Shown here: in pieces, positions 1 through 9,375 of the stretch
Layout: every line of letters begins with the position of its first letter
Position numbering within the stretch: the stretch's first letter is position 1
Assembly (NCBI GenBank): GCA_051859505.1
Contig: JBHYFN010000026.1
Location: 1-53,154 of the forward strand
DNA from: JAFIEN01 sp051859505
GTDB lineage: Bacteria; Pseudomonadota; Alphaproteobacteria; Rhodobacterales; Rhodobacteraceae
Direction of reading: 5' to 3'
Length of the DNA: 53,154 nt
Made by a program: the position numbers and the translations under genes
Notes under the pieces: generated by a model
Seen by the model: the letters and a program-made list of their open reading frames with translations, nothing else
Database searches by the model: none
Told to the model about the DNA's origin: nothing

Positions 1-51
1 CCGATGCTGCTGTTCCTCGCCGCCGCCTTCCTTCTGGTTCCGGGGGGCTGA
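1..51 (+). CDS. 3' end of an upstream gene, probably the first DUF1538 half
   Basis: The first reading frame is open from the window edge to a TGA at 49-51 and encodes a hydrophobic tail ending LLVPGG. The next gene starts one base after this stop, so the two are tightly coupled. DUF1538 proteins often occur as two adjacent halves or as one double-length protein, so this is probably the first half. That identity is inference; only 16 residues are visible. Confidence 0.5.
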   Translation, partial: PMLLFLAAAFLLVPGG

Positions 52-52
52 C

Positions 53-820
53 ATGCTGGACCTGATCCTGCGCGAAGCGACACGAACAGTCCTTGACCTG
101 GCGCCCATCGTGCTGATCCTCGGCCTTTTCTCGGCGCGGTATCTCGCCCGCGATCGAGCGCTGATGCGCCGGGTCCTGATCGGCGGGCTGCATCTGGCGG
201 TGGGACTGACGCTGTTCCGGATCGGGCTTGACGGGGCGCTCCTGCCGCTGGCGGGCGATCTGGCGCGCGGCCTAGCTGCGGCGCTGGTCGCCGATCCGCA
301 CTGGCCGCAGGTGCTGGCGGTCACTGGCTTTGCCGTCGCCATAGGTGCGACTGCCGCATTGATCGAACCGACTCTGGTTGCCACGGCGGACCGGGTGCGC
401 GACCTGACCGGCGGCTCGGTCTGGCCGATGGTTCTGCGCATCGCGGTGGCCCTTGGGTTCGGGCTGGGGCTGGGTCTGGCCGGGCTGCGGCTGGTCTGGG
501 GGCTGCCCCTGGCAATGGTCCTGGTTCCTGCGGTCATCCTGCTGGCGCTGCTCGCGGCCTTCGCGCCCCGCGCCCTCGTGCCGCTGGCGCTCGACAGCGG
601 CGCGGTCGCGACCTCGGTCGTCACGGTTCCGATCATCGCGGCCTATGGCGTGGCGGTGGCCGATACCCTGCCCGGGCGCAGCGGGCTGGCCGACGGGTTC
701 GGGATGATCGTGCTGGCCATGATCTGCTCCGGAATCTCGGTGCTGTCCGCGGCGATCGCAAACGAACACATCCGACGCAGGGGACATCACGCCCAAGATA
801 CCGAAAGGAGGGATCCATGA
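53..820 (+). CDS. DUF1538 family integral membrane protein
   Basis: A 255-residue, very hydrophobic protein with about seven predicted membrane segments. It carries two motifs I associate with DUF1538: GLTLFRIGLDGALLPL near residues 51-66, and a segment containing LALDSGAVATSVVTVP near 178-193, which could form a re-entrant, substrate-facing loop. The biochemical function of the family is unknown to me; a transporter is likely. Its stop codon overlaps the start of the PII-like gene (ATGA at 817-820), and the upstream partial gene ends one base before it, so the three form one translation-coupled operon. The C-terminus (HIRRRGHHAQDTERRDP) is polar and probably cytoplasmic, where it could meet the PII-like protein. 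Confidence 0.82.
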   Translation: MLDLILREATRTVLDLAPIVLILGLFSARYLARDRALMRRVLIGGLHLAVGLTLFRIGLDGALLPLAGDLARGLAAALVADPHWPQVLAVTGFAVAIGATAALIEPTLVATADRVRDLTGGSVWPMVLRIAVALGFGLGLGLAGLRLVWGLPLAMVLVPAVILLALLAAFAPRALVPLALDSGAVATSVVTVPIIAAYGVAVADTLPGRSGLADGFGMIVLAMICSGISVLSAAIANEHIRRRGHHAQDTERRDP

Positions 821-1170
821 AGTTCAAACTGATCGTTGCCTTCCTGCCCGACGATCACCTCGACGAGGTGCTGAAGGCAGCGCGCGCCGCCGGAGCGACG
901 GGTTCCACCGTCATAACCTCGGCGCGCGGCGAGGGGCTTGAGCCGGAGCGAAAGTTCCTCGGACTCGAGGTCGCATCGCACCGCAACCTTGCCTTCTGGC
1001 TGGTGGACGAGAGCGTGGCTGCGGATGTGCTGGCGCAGATCTCCAGCGTCGGTCGATTCGAGACGGAACGCGGCGCCGGGATCGCCTGTCAGATCGACGT
1101 CGAGGAAGCGGTCGGATTGATGCGCCAGATCAAGGCGTTGGAAGGCCGGGATCACGCAGGAAAGGATTGA
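817..1170 (+). CDS. PII-like signalling protein
   Basis: A 117-residue protein with a PII-type ferredoxin-like pattern: it starts MKFKLIVAFLPDDHLDEVLKA and has a second alpha/beta half with QIDVEEAVGLMRQI. It lacks the long T-loop with the uridylylated tyrosine of GlnB/GlnK; the corresponding part is a short segment near residues 28-50 (TVITSARGEGLEPERKF). It is therefore a divergent PII-like protein rather than a canonical nitrogen regulator. A strong Shine-Dalgarno (AAAGGAGGG) precedes the ATG, which overlaps the stop of the DUF1538 gene. By analogy with GlnK-AmtB and SbtB-SbtA, it may gate the neighbouring membrane protein in response to a nucleotide; this is inference. Confidence 0.8.
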   Translation: MKFKLIVAFLPDDHLDEVLKAARAAGATGSTVITSARGEGLEPERKFLGLEVASHRNLAFWLVDESVAADVLAQISSVGRFETERGAGIACQIDVEEAVGLMRQIKALEGRDHAGKD

Positions 1171-1254
1171 CCTGCAGGCCCAAACAACGCATCCGGGGCG
1201 GGGCTTCCCCACCTCGTTTCTCGGAAGGCCGCGCATGCGGTCAATGGTCCTGTC

Positions 1255-3771
1255 ATGGATGTCATCTCGCTCGTCGGCATTGTTGCCGCGCTGTTCATCG
1301 TCATCTCCCTGAGCGAGCCTCTGGCCGACCGTACCCGGCTGCCCTACACGGTGGTGCTGGCCCTCATCGGCACGCTGATCGGCCTCGGCGCGGTCCTCCT
1401 CGTTGATCATGGCCGTGACATCCTCGGCCTGCCGCTGGCCGTCGAGATGTTCGAGATCAACATTCGCGCCAGCGTCTTCCTCTATGTCCTGCTGCCAACG
1501 CTCCTGTTCCAGGTCTCGCTGGGGCTGAACCTGCGCCGGATGGCCGACGACTGGGTTCCGATCCTCGTCATGGCGGTGCTGGCGGTGGTGGTGGCAACCT
1601 TTGTCATCGGCTACGCGCTGACCCCCTTCACCACGCTGCCTCTGATGGCCTGCCTGATGCTGGGCGCGATCGTCGCCACAACCGACCCCTCGGCCGTGGT
1701 CAGCATCTTCCGCAACATCGCCGCGCCGCAGCGCCTGACACGGATCGTCGAGGGCGAGAGCCTGCTGAACGACGCCGCCGCCATCGCGCTGTTCGGCTTC
1801 TTCCTGACCTTCGTCATGCTGGGCGTGCCCAACCCCACCCTGCGCGATGCACTTGTGGGCTTTCCGCTGCTGGTCTTCGGCGGGATCGGGATCGGCTGGA
1901 TCTTCGCTCGGATCTGCGTCGCGCTGTTCGCGCTGATGAGCCGCTATCCCCTGGCGCAGGTCTCGCTCAGCGTGGCACTTCCCTATGTCACGTATCTGGT
2001 GGCCGACCAGATCCTTGGCGTCTCGGGCGTGATCGCAGTGGTCATGGCAGGGATGACACTGAACTACCTCGGCCCCGGCCGGCTTTCGCCTGGCAACTGG
2101 ACCAACCTGCGCGAGGTCTGGGACGTCCTTGCTCATTGGGCCGGGGCGCTGATCTTCCTGCTCGCAGCCTTCCTCGTGCCTCGTCTCCTTGGGGACGTGC
2201 AGTTGCGCGACCTTGCGTTGATCGGCGTGGTGATCGTGGCGGCCACGGCAGCGCGGCTGTTCATGCTGTACGTCGTCCTGCCGCTGCTGACGGCTGCTCG
2301 GCTCTCGCCCCGCGTGGATCGTCCCTATCGTGTCGCCATCCTCTGGGGTGGCCTGCGCGGGGCCGTCACGCTGGCCCTCGCCCTTGCCGTGACCGAAAAC
2401 CTGCGTGTGCCGATGGACATCAAGCGCGAGGTTGGCATCCTCGCCACCGGTTTCACGCTCTACACGCTCCTCGTCCAGGGGACGACGCTGCGCTGGATCA
2501 TCGCGATACTGGGGCTCGACAAGCTGTCTCGGCTGGACCGGGCGCTGTCGAACCAGGTGATCGCCGTCGCACTGCAGAACGTGCGCGAGGAGGTCGCGAG
2601 CACGGCCCAACGCCATGAGTTGACGCGAGAGATCGTCCGCTCTGAAGCCAAGCGCTTCGCCGAGCGTCTGGACAGCGCCATGGCGAAGGCCGAAGGCGTC
2701 GACGAGATCCCGGATCGCGACCGCATCACCCTTGGCCTTGTCGCGCTGGCCGGGCGCGAGCGGGACATGATCCTCGAGGCGTTCCGCGAACAGCAGATTT
2801 CGGCGCGGCTGGCCGAACAGATGTTGTCGGATGCCGACCGATTGATCGAACGCACGCGGGCCGGAGGTCGCGACGAATACCGCACGGCGGGGCGCCTCAG
2901 CCTTGCGCGTGGCCGCTGGTACAGCTTCGCGGTCTTGCTGCATAACCGGCTGGGCCTGTCCGGGCTGCTGAGCCGCATGACCGCCGACAGGTTCGAGGTC
3001 CTGCTGAACCAGCGGCTGATCCTGCGCGACCTGCACGGTTATATCGACGGCAAGATCCGCCGCATCCACGGCCGCCGTGTGGCCGATCTGCTGCACGAAC
3101 TGCTGAAGCGTCGCGAGGATGAGACGCAAACTGCGCTGGACGGGCTACGCCTGCAGTATCCGGGGTATGCGGAAGAGATCGAACGCCGGTTCATTCGCCG
3201 CACGTCGCTTCGTTTGGAAGAACGTGAATATGACATCCTCTATCAGGACGGGTTGATCGGTCGCGAGCTTCTGACCACGCTCAAGCAGGAACTGGCCGAA
3301 AAACGCAAGCGCGCCGAAGCGCGCCCGGCTCTGGATCTCGCGGTGCAGAAGGCCGAACTCGTGCGCCAGTTCCCGCTTTTCGCCGACATGGACGAAGCCG
3401 CGCGCACTCGCCTCTCAAAGGCCCTGAAGGCCCGCTACGTCCAGCCCGGTGACGTGCTGATGCGCAAAGGCGACGTGCCCCGAGAGGTGTGTTTCATCGC
3501 CTCCGGAGCAGTCCAGGTCGAAACAGCGGGTCAGAAGTTCAAGCTGGGTCGCGGCGACATGTTCGGGCAGTTGTCCCTCTTGAGCCGGCAAGTCAGGCGA
3601 ACCCAAATCACGGCGATCAGTCATACGACACTGCTTGTTCTGGACGAGGCCCGCTTCCGCCGCCTCCTGCATAGAAGCGAAGCGACGCGCATTGCGGTAA
3701 ACGAGAGCGCAGAAAAGCGAGGGCTTTCGATTGAAAGTCTGAATATTGATCCGCCGAACACAGAGAGCTGA
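1255..3771 (+). CDS. CPA1-family Na+/H+ antiporter with C-terminal cyclic-nucleotide-binding-like domain
   Basis: An 838-residue protein. Residues 1 to about 410 are a multi-pass antiporter domain with the conserved signatures ATTDPSAVVSIFR near 141 and EGESLLNDAAAIALFGF near 165; these aspartates line the ion site in NhaP/NHE proteins. LWGGLRGAVTLALALAV follows near 363. A helical cytoplasmic region of about 300 residues leads to a CNMP-binding/CRP-like beta-roll near residues 705-810, recognisable from QPGDVLMRKGDVPREVCFIASGAVQV and GDMFGQLSLL. It probably exchanges Na+ or K+ for H+ at the inner membrane, with the C-terminal domain sensing a ligand. The ATG at 1255 is preceded by only a weak ribosome binding site. 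It lies 84 bases after the PII-like gene and may be co-transcribed with it. Confidence 0.9.
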   Translation: MDVISLVGIVAALFIVISLSEPLADRTRLPYTVVLALIGTLIGLGAVLLVDHGRDILGLPLAVEMFEINIRASVFLYVLLPTLLFQVSLGLNLRRMADDWVPILVMAVLAVVVATFVIGYALTPFTTLPLMACLMLGAIVATTDPSAVVSIFRNIAAPQRLTRIVEGESLLNDAAAIALFGFFLTFVMLGVPNPTLRDALVGFPLLVFGGIGIGWIFARICVALFALMSRYPLAQVSLSVALPYVTYLVADQILGVSGVIAVVMAGMTLNYLGPGRLSPGNWTNLREVWDVLAHWAGALIFLLAAFLVPRLLGDVQLRDLALIGVVIVAATAARLFMLYVVLPLLTAARLSPRVDRPYRVAILWGGLRGAVTLALALAVTENLRVPMDIKREVGILATGFTLYTLLVQGTTLRWIIAILGLDKLSRLDRALSNQVIAVALQNVREEVASTAQRHELTREIVRSEAKRFAERLDSAMAKAEGVDEIPDRDRITLGLVALAGRERDMILEAFREQQISARLAEQMLSDADRLIERTRAGGRDEYRTAGRLSLARGRWYSFAVLLHNRLGLSGLLSRMTADRFEVLLNQRLILRDLHGYIDGKIRRIHGRRVADLLHELLKRREDETQTALDGLRLQYPGYAEEIERRFIRRTSLRLEEREYDILYQDGLIGRELLTTLKQELAEKRKRAEARPALDLAVQKAELVRQFPLFADMDEAARTRLSKALKARYVQPGDVLMRKGDVPREVCFIASGAVQVETAGQKFKLGRGDMFGQLSLLSRQVRRTQITAISHTTLLVLDEARFRRLLHRSEATRIAVNESAEKRGLSIESLNIDPPNTES

Positions 3772-4211
3772 CTGACGGCTTAAGCCACATTCTGCGTGTG
3801 CAGTGCTGCTATCTCACCGTCGGCTCCCCGCCCTCAGCTGCCGCTCGAAGTTGACTTCCTCACGTTCGGCGCTGTTGTTGCGGGAGTTTTCGGCAGGTCG
3901 GCTTCGTCGTGGGATGGCGGTGTAAGCGATGCGAAGGTCGCGGTCTCGGCAGGTTCCAAGCTTCATACCAACGACGCGTCGCGGATCGGCCGGGAACGCT
4001 GCGCCAAGCCAGTCAAACTCGCGATAACACCCCATTATCACGACCTAAAACCAGACGCGCGCTGCGGCATTTTCCTCCTGCCACAGGCCGCCCAGCCCGA
4101 CCTTGTCACACCCCTACCCTCGCGCCACCCCGCCCCTTCTGCCTGAAACAGGTTGCCCTCAGGCCTCGCCTTTGAAATCAAGTGGGAAATGCCAACAGCC
4201 GGGGTTCGCCA
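3772..4211. other. 440-base gap between antiporter and hsdM; no convincing gene
   Basis: The stretch has an open plus frame at 3796-4146 and an open minus frame at 3814-4041. Neither has a ribosome binding site or a recognisable domain, and the two overlap head-on as chance frames do in GC-rich DNA. The composition is less regular than in the flanking genes. It may hold the hsd promoter or degenerate DNA left by insertion of the restriction module. I see no clear terminator or tRNA. Confidence 0.5.
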
Positions 4212-5657
4212 GTGTACGAGAACGCCTTCAACAGCATAGAACGCGCCCTCAGGGCCGAGGAAGGCATCTCGAACGAGCTGGACTATGTCGAACAAACCTC
4301 CTGGGTCATGTTCCTCAAGTACCTGCACGACCTCGAATCCGAACGCCGCGACCGGGCCGAGCTTGAGGGCCGCACCCACGCCCCCCTGATCGACGGCCAC
4401 TTCCGCTGGGATCGCTGGGCAGCCCCGCGCATCAGCGGCCAACCCGACCCCAACGCCCTGACCGGCGATGACCTGATCACCTTCGTCAACGCCGAGCTGT
4501 TCCCCTACCTCGCGCGCTTCCGCGACCGCGCCCCCGGTCCTGACTCCATCGAGTTCAAGATCGGCGAGGTCTTCACGGAACTGCGCAACAAGTTCCGCTC
4601 GGGCTACATCCTGCGCGACGTGCTCGACATCATCGACGGGCTGCAGTTCAAGACCCAGGCCGACAAGCACGAGCTTTCGGCCCTCTATGAAACCCGCATC
4701 CGCCGCATGGGCAACGCCGGGCGCAACGGCGGCGAATACTACACCCCCCGCCCGCTGATCCGCGCCATGATCCAGGTGATCGACCCGCAGATCGGCGAGA
4801 CGATCTATGACGGCGCAGTCGGCTCGGCCGGGTTCCTGTGCGAGGCGTATGACTACCTGCGCCGCCCCGACCTGTCGGCGACCGAGTTCGACACGCTGCA
4901 ACGCCGCACCTTCTACGGGCAGGAAAAGAAGTCGCTCGCCTATATCATCGGGATCATGAACATGATCCTGCACGGGATCGAGACGCCGAACCTGATCCGC
5001 GCCAATTCGCTGAACGAGAACGTCCTCGACATCCAGGAACGCGACCGGCACGACATCGTCCTGGCCAATCCCCCCTTCGGCGGGGGCGAGCGGCGTGAGG
5101 TGCAGCAGAACTTCCCCATCCGGTCCGGCGAGACGGCCTATCTTTTCCTGCAGCACTTCATCCGCAAGCTGCGCGCGGGCGGGCGGGCGGCGGTGGTGAT
5201 CAAGAACACCTTCCTTTCCAACACCGACAACGCCAGCGTGGCCCTCAGGCGAGAGCTGCTGCGGTCCTGCAACCTGCACACGGTGCTGGACTGCCCGCAG
5301 GGCACGTTCCAGGGGGCGGGGGTCAAGACGGTGGTGCTGTTCTTCCACAAGGGCGAGGCCACGCGGCGCGTCTGGTACTACCAGCTCGATCCGGGCCGGT
5401 CCCTGGGCAAGACCAGCCCGCTGAACGACGACGACATGGCCGAATTCGTGGCCCTGCAGCGCGGCCTTGTCACCGGGCCGAAATCCTGGGTGGTGGAGGT
5501 GGGCGAGGTTGACCCGGCCACCTGCGACCTGTCGGTGCGCAACCCCAACGCCCCGCAGGCCGAGGCCCTGCGCAGCCCCGAAGCCATCATCGACGCGATC
5601 CTGGCCCGCGATGCCGAGACCGCCGGGATCCTGGAGCGCATCCGGGGGCTGCTGTGA
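4212..5657 (+). CDS. hsdM: type I restriction-modification system methyltransferase subunit HsdM
   Basis: An N6-adenine DNA methyltransferase, about 481 residues from a GTG at 4212 that gives the family-typical start MYENAFNSIERALRAEEGI. An in-frame GTG at 4182 would add ten residues. The N-terminal helical HsdM_N domain (ELDYVEQTSWVMFLKYLHDLE) is followed by the catalytic domain with GGEYYTPRPLIRAMIQVIDP, the AdoMet motif YDGAVGSAGFLCEAY and the catalytic NPPF in DIVLANPPFGGGE. It works with two copies of itself and HsdS to methylate host DNA and with HsdR to cut unmodified DNA. Its stop overlaps the hsdS start (GTGA at 5654-5657). Confidence 0.95.
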   Translation: MYENAFNSIERALRAEEGISNELDYVEQTSWVMFLKYLHDLESERRDRAELEGRTHAPLIDGHFRWDRWAAPRISGQPDPNALTGDDLITFVNAELFPYLARFRDRAPGPDSIEFKIGEVFTELRNKFRSGYILRDVLDIIDGLQFKTQADKHELSALYETRIRRMGNAGRNGGEYYTPRPLIRAMIQVIDPQIGETIYDGAVGSAGFLCEAYDYLRRPDLSATEFDTLQRRTFYGQEKKSLAYIIGIMNMILHGIETPNLIRANSLNENVLDIQERDRHDIVLANPPFGGGERREVQQNFPIRSGETAYLFLQHFIRKLRAGGRAAVVIKNTFLSNTDNASVALRRELLRSCNLHTVLDCPQGTFQGAGVKTVVLFFHKGEATRRVWYYQLDPGRSLGKTSPLNDDDMAEFVALQRGLVTGPKSWVVEVGEVDPATCDLSVRNPNAPQAEALRSPEAIIDAILARDAETAGILERIRGLL

Positions 5658-6889
5658 AACCGGGCTGGCAGGTCAGGCCGCTGGGGGAGGTGGTCACCAT
5701 CAAGCCCCCGAAAAGGGAAGCACAGTCGCGCGTCTCGCCTGAACAAGGCGTGTCTTTCGTACCGATGGAGGACTTGAAGGGGCTTCAGCGGGACTTTCGC
5801 CCACGGCAAACCCGTGCGCTGGCCGAGGTCTATGGCGGCTATACTTACTTCGCTGACGGCGACGTGCTGCTGGCCAAGATCACACCCTGTTTCGAGAACG
5901 GAAAGCTTTCGGTCGCCAAGGAACTCGAAAACGGCGTCGGCTTCGGGTCCAGCGAGTTCATGGTACTGCGTTGCCATGACCGGCTCGATCCCGAATTCTT
6001 GTTTTACTTCCTGTCGCGCGACGAGTTTCGAGAGAGTGGCAAAGCGCGAATGACTGGCGCAGTGGGCCACAAGCGGGTCCCGCCGGAGTACGTTCAGGCA
6101 ATTCCCATCCCCCTCCCGCCGCTGGACGAGCAGAGGCGGATCGTGGCGGTTCTGGATGACGCCTTCGAGGGCCTCTCCCGCGCTCGCGCCAACACCGAAG
6201 CCAACCTCGCCGACGCGCGGGAGTTGTTCGCGTCACAGATCGAAGACCTGATCATGCGTTCGGGCGGCATCGAGGTTCCGCTGGAAGAGCTGATCGAAGA
6301 GGGCGCGATACTTAGTCACTTCGACGGCAACCACGGCGAGAACTATCCGCGCAAAGAAGAATTCGTCTCCGAGGGCGTGCCGTACCTTTCTGCCAACTGC
6401 ATCGTTGGAAACGACGTTGACTTCACTCGGGCTAAGTTCTTGCCCGAGGAACGTGCCGACACGCTCCGCAAAGGCACGTCTGTAGATCGAGACGTTTTGT
6501 TTGCCCACAACGCCACGGTTGGCCCGGTTGCGTTGCTCAGAACCGATCTGCCGCGCGTTCTGCTCAGCACGTCTTTGACGCACTACCGGTGCAACGAAAC
6601 GGCCCTGCTGCCCGAGTTCCTATTGGCAGAAATGCAATCCTCGGCCTTCGTCCGTCAGTACCAGGCCGTGATGCGGCAAGCGACACGCAATCAGGTGCCG
6701 ATCTCTGCACAGCGCAAGCTGACACACATCATCCCGCCAATGGAGGCACAGCAAAGGATTGCAGAGGTCAGCACTCAATTGAAGGACGAAGTGGATAGGT
6801 TGGTCGGTATAGTGGAGCAATCGGCCCATGACCTCGACACCCTCCGCCAATCCCTCCTGCAAAGGGCCTTTGCGGGCGAGCTGACCTGA
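5654..6889 (+). CDS. hsdS: type I restriction-modification system specificity subunit HsdS
   Basis: A 411-residue DNA-recognition subunit starting at a GTG that overlaps the hsdM stop. It has the usual two-half layout: a first target recognition domain at about residues 1-150, a conserved helical spacer beginning IPIPLPPLDEQRRIVAVLDD near 151, a second recognition domain at about 205-355, and a second helical region near 358-411 (PPMEAQQRIAEVS to LLQRAFAGELT). The first domain contains FVPMEDLKG and TGAVGHKRVP, as is common in HsdS. The base composition is visibly less GC-rich in the second recognition domain than in hsdM, as expected of a domain exchanged by recombination. The recognition sequence cannot be predicted from this. 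Confidence 0.93.
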   Translation: MKPGWQVRPLGEVVTIKPPKREAQSRVSPEQGVSFVPMEDLKGLQRDFRPRQTRALAEVYGGYTYFADGDVLLAKITPCFENGKLSVAKELENGVGFGSSEFMVLRCHDRLDPEFLFYFLSRDEFRESGKARMTGAVGHKRVPPEYVQAIPIPLPPLDEQRRIVAVLDDAFEGLSRARANTEANLADARELFASQIEDLIMRSGGIEVPLEELIEEGAILSHFDGNHGENYPRKEEFVSEGVPYLSANCIVGNDVDFTRAKFLPEERADTLRKGTSVDRDVLFAHNATVGPVALLRTDLPRVLLSTSLTHYRCNETALLPEFLLAEMQSSAFVRQYQAVMRQATRNQVPISAQRKLTHIIPPMEAQQRIAEVSTQLKDEVDRLVGIVEQSAHDLDTLRQSLLQRAFAGELT

Positions 6890-6903
6890 CCTACCCTGCG
6901 CCG

Positions 6904-9231
6904 ATGTTCGATCAGGAAACCGAAGCCGACACCCGCGCCACCCGCATCGACCCCGCGCTCGCGGCGGCGGGCTGGGGGGTGGTGCCGGGGTCGCGCATCC
7001 GGCGCGAGGTGATCTGCCCCGGTCGCATCCAGCCGGGGGGCAAGCGGGGGGCCGCCCTGTCCTCCGATTACGTCCTGATCTATCGCGACCAAAAACTGGC
7101 GGTGATCGAGGCCAAGCGCGCGGGCCTGGCCCATACCGAAGGCCTCGCCCAGGCCAAGGACTACGCCACCCGCCTGCAGACCCGCTTTGCCTATGCCACC
7201 AATGGCCGGGGCTGGTATCAGGTGGACATGGCCACCGGGGCCGAGGGCGACATCGCCCGCTTCCCCTCGCCCGATGACCTCTGGCAGCGCGCCTTTGGTG
7301 AAGATTCGGGCGGGGCCGGTCAGGTCTGGCGCGAACGCTTCGGCGCGGTCCCGTTCGAGGTGGCGGGCGGCAAGTGGGACCTGCGCTATTACCAGCACAA
7401 CGCCATCAACGCGGTGCTGGAGGCCCTGGGCGAGGGCCGCAGCCGCATCCTGCTGACGCTGGCCACGGGCACCGGCAAGACCTCCATCGCGTTCCAGATC
7501 GCCTGGAAACTGTTTCACGCCCGCTGGAACCTGTCGGGCGAACCCACCCGCCGCCCCCGCATCCTGTTCCTGGCCGACCGCAACATCCTGGCCGGTCAAG
7601 CGTTCAATGCATTCTCGGCCTTCCCGGCGGATGCAGTTTGCCGCATTGATGTCGATGAGTTGCGCAAGCGCGGCGGGCAGGCACCCCGCAACGCCAGTGT
7701 GTTCTTCACGATCTTCCAAACCTTCATGACCGGCGATGGTCAGCCGGTGTTCCAGGATTATCCGCCCGACTTCTTCGATGTCATCATCATCGACGAATGC
7801 CACCGGGGCGGGGCCAATGACGAAAGCTCCTGGCGCGGGATCATGGAGCATTTCGCCCCCGCCGTGCAGCTTGGCCTGACCGCCACCCCCCGCCGCAAGC
7901 ACAACGCCGACACCTATGCCTGGTTCGGCGAGCCGGTCTATGTGTATTCCCTGCGCGAGGGGATCGAGGACGGCTTCCTGACCCCGTTCAAGGTGCGCCA
8001 GATGGCGGGCACGCTGGACGAATACGTCTGGGACGGCACCGACGAGATCGTGACGGGCGAGGTGGATAAGGACCGCTACGTCGAGGCCGATTTCAACACG
8101 AAGATCGTGATCGCGGAACGCGAACGCAGCCGCGTGGCCGAGTTCATGGCCCAGATCGACCAGCGGCAAAAGACCCTCGTCTTCTGCGCCACCCAGGAGC
8201 ACGCCCTGCGGGTGCGCGACTACATCAACCAGATCAAGCAGAACCCCAACCCCGACTACTGCCACCGCGTGACCGCCGATGACGGCAAGCTGGGTGAACA
8301 GCACCTGCGCGATTTTCAGGACAACGACCGCACGATCCCGACGATCCTGACCACCTCACAGAAGCTGTCCACAGGGGTGGATGCGCGGAACGTGCGCAAC
8401 ATCGTCTTGATGCGCCCGATCCGGTCGATGATCGAGTTCAAGCAGATCATTGGGCGGGGAACGCGGACCTACGACGGCAAGGACTTCTTCACGATCTACG
8501 ATTTCGTCCGGGCGCATGAGAACTTCAACGACCCCGAATGGGATGGCGAGCCGATGCCGCCAGAGGGCGAGCCGCGCCCCTCTCCGGAACCCCGCCAGGA
8601 GCCACCAGAGCCGCCGGAAGAGAGGGAACCGGGGGAAGAAGACGAGCCGCGCGTGAAGCTGGAAATCCGCTTGGCAGACGGCAAGGCCCGCAGCATACGG
8701 TATCTGGCGACAACGACCTACTGGGGACCGGATGGCCGCCCCATGGCAGCCCAGCAATTCCTGGAGCGACTTTTTGGCGACCTGTCCGACCTGATCCCCG
8801 ACGAAGACGAATTGCGCCGCACCTGGAGCGACCCTGACAACCGCGAACACTTCCTCGCGGTGCTGGCGCAGCGGGGATATGACGCCGGGAACCTGGCCGA
8901 ACTCCGCCGCTTGATCGACGCCACCGATAGCGACCTGTTCGACGTGCTGGCCTACATCCGTTTCACCACCCCGCCCAAGACCCGCACCGCCCGCGCGGAT
9001 CGTGTCCGAAGTGAAGAATTGGGAGAGACCAGCGACGACATGCGACAGTTCCTGCTCGGGGTGCTGAAAGCCTACGAGGCCCATGGCGAAACCGAACTGG
9101 TCCCTGCCAAGATAGGCGACATGCTGACAGCCCGGTTCGGGTCGTTCTCAGACGCGCGGGAACGGCTGGGCGATGTTCAGACGATCAGGGATGCTTTCGT
9201 CGGACTGCAACGCGGGCTGTACCGAGCCTGA
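6904..9231 (+). CDS. hsdR: type I restriction endonuclease subunit HsdR (EcoEI-like)
   Basis: A 775-residue motor and nuclease subunit, complete for the shorter EcoEI-like class. The N-terminal nuclease domain has the catalytic lysine in LAVIEAKRAGLAHTEGLAQA near residues 61-80. The SF2 translocase follows, with Walker A ATGTGKTS near 188-195, the DEAD-like box IIIDECHRGG near 296-305, TATPRR near 326-331, and motif VI within IIGRGTRTYDGKDFFTIYDF near 514-533. A proline- and glutamate-rich linker at about 550-580 (EPRPSPEPRQEPPEPPEERE) precedes the C-terminal EcoEI_R_C-type domain. The gene follows hsdS by 14 bases, so hsdMSR is one operon. I see no frameshift, so the system is probably active. 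Confidence 0.95.
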   Translation: MFDQETEADTRATRIDPALAAAGWGVVPGSRIRREVICPGRIQPGGKRGAALSSDYVLIYRDQKLAVIEAKRAGLAHTEGLAQAKDYATRLQTRFAYATNGRGWYQVDMATGAEGDIARFPSPDDLWQRAFGEDSGGAGQVWRERFGAVPFEVAGGKWDLRYYQHNAINAVLEALGEGRSRILLTLATGTGKTSIAFQIAWKLFHARWNLSGEPTRRPRILFLADRNILAGQAFNAFSAFPADAVCRIDVDELRKRGGQAPRNASVFFTIFQTFMTGDGQPVFQDYPPDFFDVIIIDECHRGGANDESSWRGIMEHFAPAVQLGLTATPRRKHNADTYAWFGEPVYVYSLREGIEDGFLTPFKVRQMAGTLDEYVWDGTDEIVTGEVDKDRYVEADFNTKIVIAERERSRVAEFMAQIDQRQKTLVFCATQEHALRVRDYINQIKQNPNPDYCHRVTADDGKLGEQHLRDFQDNDRTIPTILTTSQKLSTGVDARNVRNIVLMRPIRSMIEFKQIIGRGTRTYDGKDFFTIYDFVRAHENFNDPEWDGEPMPPEGEPRPSPEPRQEPPEPPEEREPGEEDEPRVKLEIRLADGKARSIRYLATTTYWGPDGRPMAAQQFLERLFGDLSDLIPDEDELRRTWSDPDNREHFLAVLAQRGYDAGNLAELRRLIDATDSDLFDVLAYIRFTTPPKTRTARADRVRSEELGETSDDMRQFLLGVLKAYEAHGETELVPAKIGDMLTARFGSFSDARERLGDVQTIRDAFVGLQRGLYRA

Positions 9232-9244
9232 CACAAGCTGGGAC

Positions 9245-9269
9245 ATGTCTCGTGGTGACGCAGAGACAT
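9245..9269 (+). terminator. possible hairpin terminator after hsdR
   Basis: ATGTCTC and GAGACAT form a 7-bp stem around an 11-base loop, starting 13 bases after the hsdR stop. There is no strong T-tract (ATATTGTCC follows), so it may be a weak or Rho-dependent end. Confidence 0.3.
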
Positions 9270-9375
9270 ATTGTCCTGAACGGAAGAAAATCCTCTGCGC
9301 AGATCGCCGCCGCACCTGTAAGTACGGGTCCAACCCTTACCAACGGCCTTCTTTTGCTTGGCTTTTCCACGCTAG

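Noticed and set aside
787..3129. A 780-codon minus-strand open frame opposite the antiporter
   Set aside because: Same shadow pattern: Gln/His/Arg/Asp-rich, no ribosome binding site, and the plus-strand genes are clear.
3796..4146. A 116-codon plus-strand frame before hsdM
   Set aside because: No ribosome binding site, no domain, and a competing minus-strand frame covers the same DNA. Kept only as a note in the intergenic entry.
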